Assembly (NCBI GenBank): GCA_012271135.1
Contig: JAAXGZ010000026.1
Coordinates: 24,247-88,246 of the forward strand
Origin: Caldilineales bacterium
GTDB taxonomy: Bacteria > Chloroflexota > Anaerolineae > Caldilineales > Caldilineaceae
Length of the DNA stretch: 64,000 nucleotides
Direction of reading: 5' to 3'
The notes beneath the pieces were generated by a model, which searched no databases, was not told the DNA's origin, and saw nothing but the letters and a program-made list of their open reading frames with translations. The translations under genes and the position numbers were made by a program. Positions 63,983 to 64,000 of the stretch are shown here, one piece after another; position 1 is the stretch's first letter, and the number at the start of each line of letters is the position of its first letter.

Positions 63983-63988
63983 ATTATA
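63983..63988 (-). promoter_or_regulatory. Candidate -10 element (TATAAT) of the hem operon
   Basis: A perfect TATAAT on the minus strand lies 62 bases before the hemC ATG. Its -35 would fall beyond the window edge, so it cannot be checked here. Confidence 0.35.
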
Positions 63989-64000
63989 TCGAGGGGTTGA

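Noticed and set aside
1..64000. CRISPR arrays, tRNA genes, insertion sequences and prophage
   Set aside because: No regularly spaced direct repeats, cloverleaf-like tRNA, transposase motif or phage structural gene was recognised by reading.

Overview
The window reads as chromosomal DNA from a GC-rich, free-living or host-associated bacterium. I would place it in Chloroflexota, with a Caldilinea/Anaerolineae-like lineage as first guess. This is inference, not a search result. The supporting points are lipoprotein leaders ending in AAC followed by Ala/Glu/Pro-rich tethers, a Tat-type sugar-binding lipoprotein, menaquinone-type UbiE, a class A PBP with an Ig-like tail, a LysW-type amino-acid kinase, several sulfatases and phytanoyl-CoA-dioxygenase-like enzymes, and frequent GTG/TTG starts. 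I saw no rRNA, tRNA, CRISPR array, transposase or phage gene.

Layout: 1-2.1 kb is AT-richer and apparently non-coding. 2.1-6.0 kb holds a translationally coupled minus-strand set (LysZ/ArgB-like kinase, ArgD/LysJ-like aminotransferase, glycerophosphodiesterase) divergent from a 2-hydroxyacid dehydrogenase. 6.6-11.3 kb holds an acetamidase/formamidase and three tandem paralogous two-domain GNAT acetyltransferases, the third damaged at its 3' end. 11.4-17.8 kb holds RNase D, CorA, another GNAT-like protein and glycine dehydrogenase (gcvP).

17.9-24.6 kb is a catabolic island. A sulfatase-ribokinase pair is divergent from a carbohydrate ABC transporter operon (Tat lipoprotein, PhyH-like dioxygenase, two permeases, no ATPase). 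24.7-30.9 kb has YchF, a second sulfatase coupled to a Cof-type HAD phosphatase, a second HAD paralogue, UbiE and a second methyltransferase. 30.9-39.4 kb holds housekeeping genes: PBP1A, a membrane protein with a degenerate J domain and an SH3-like tail, gcvH, gcvT, ftsH and a PduO-type cobalamin adenosyltransferase.

39.6-46 kb has a PhyH-like dioxygenase, a trans-sulfuration PLP enzyme, a small glutaredoxin-like protein, a very large FAD/Fe-S oxidoreductase and a frameshifted small gene. 45.8-50.4 kb carries a Rieske protein coupled to an amidohydrolase, a VOC protein and an enolase-superfamily enzyme. 50.9-57.4 kb is a complete peptide-type ABC operon (binding protein, two permeases, two ATPases). 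57.5-64 kb, mostly minus strand, has a URO-D-like enzyme, an MDR dehydrogenase, an unrecognised protein and a coupled hemC-hemD-hemB operon.

The genes suggest an aerobic or microaerobic heterotroph that scavenges sulfated sugars, peptides and small organic acids, runs a glycine cleavage system split over two loci, and makes its own tetrapyrroles. Features worth a second look include strong hairpins directly after both ABC binding-protein genes, a 42-bp perfect palindrome, a 16-bp deletion in one GNAT paralogue, a frameshift in a small conserved gene and a degenerate J-domain membrane protein.
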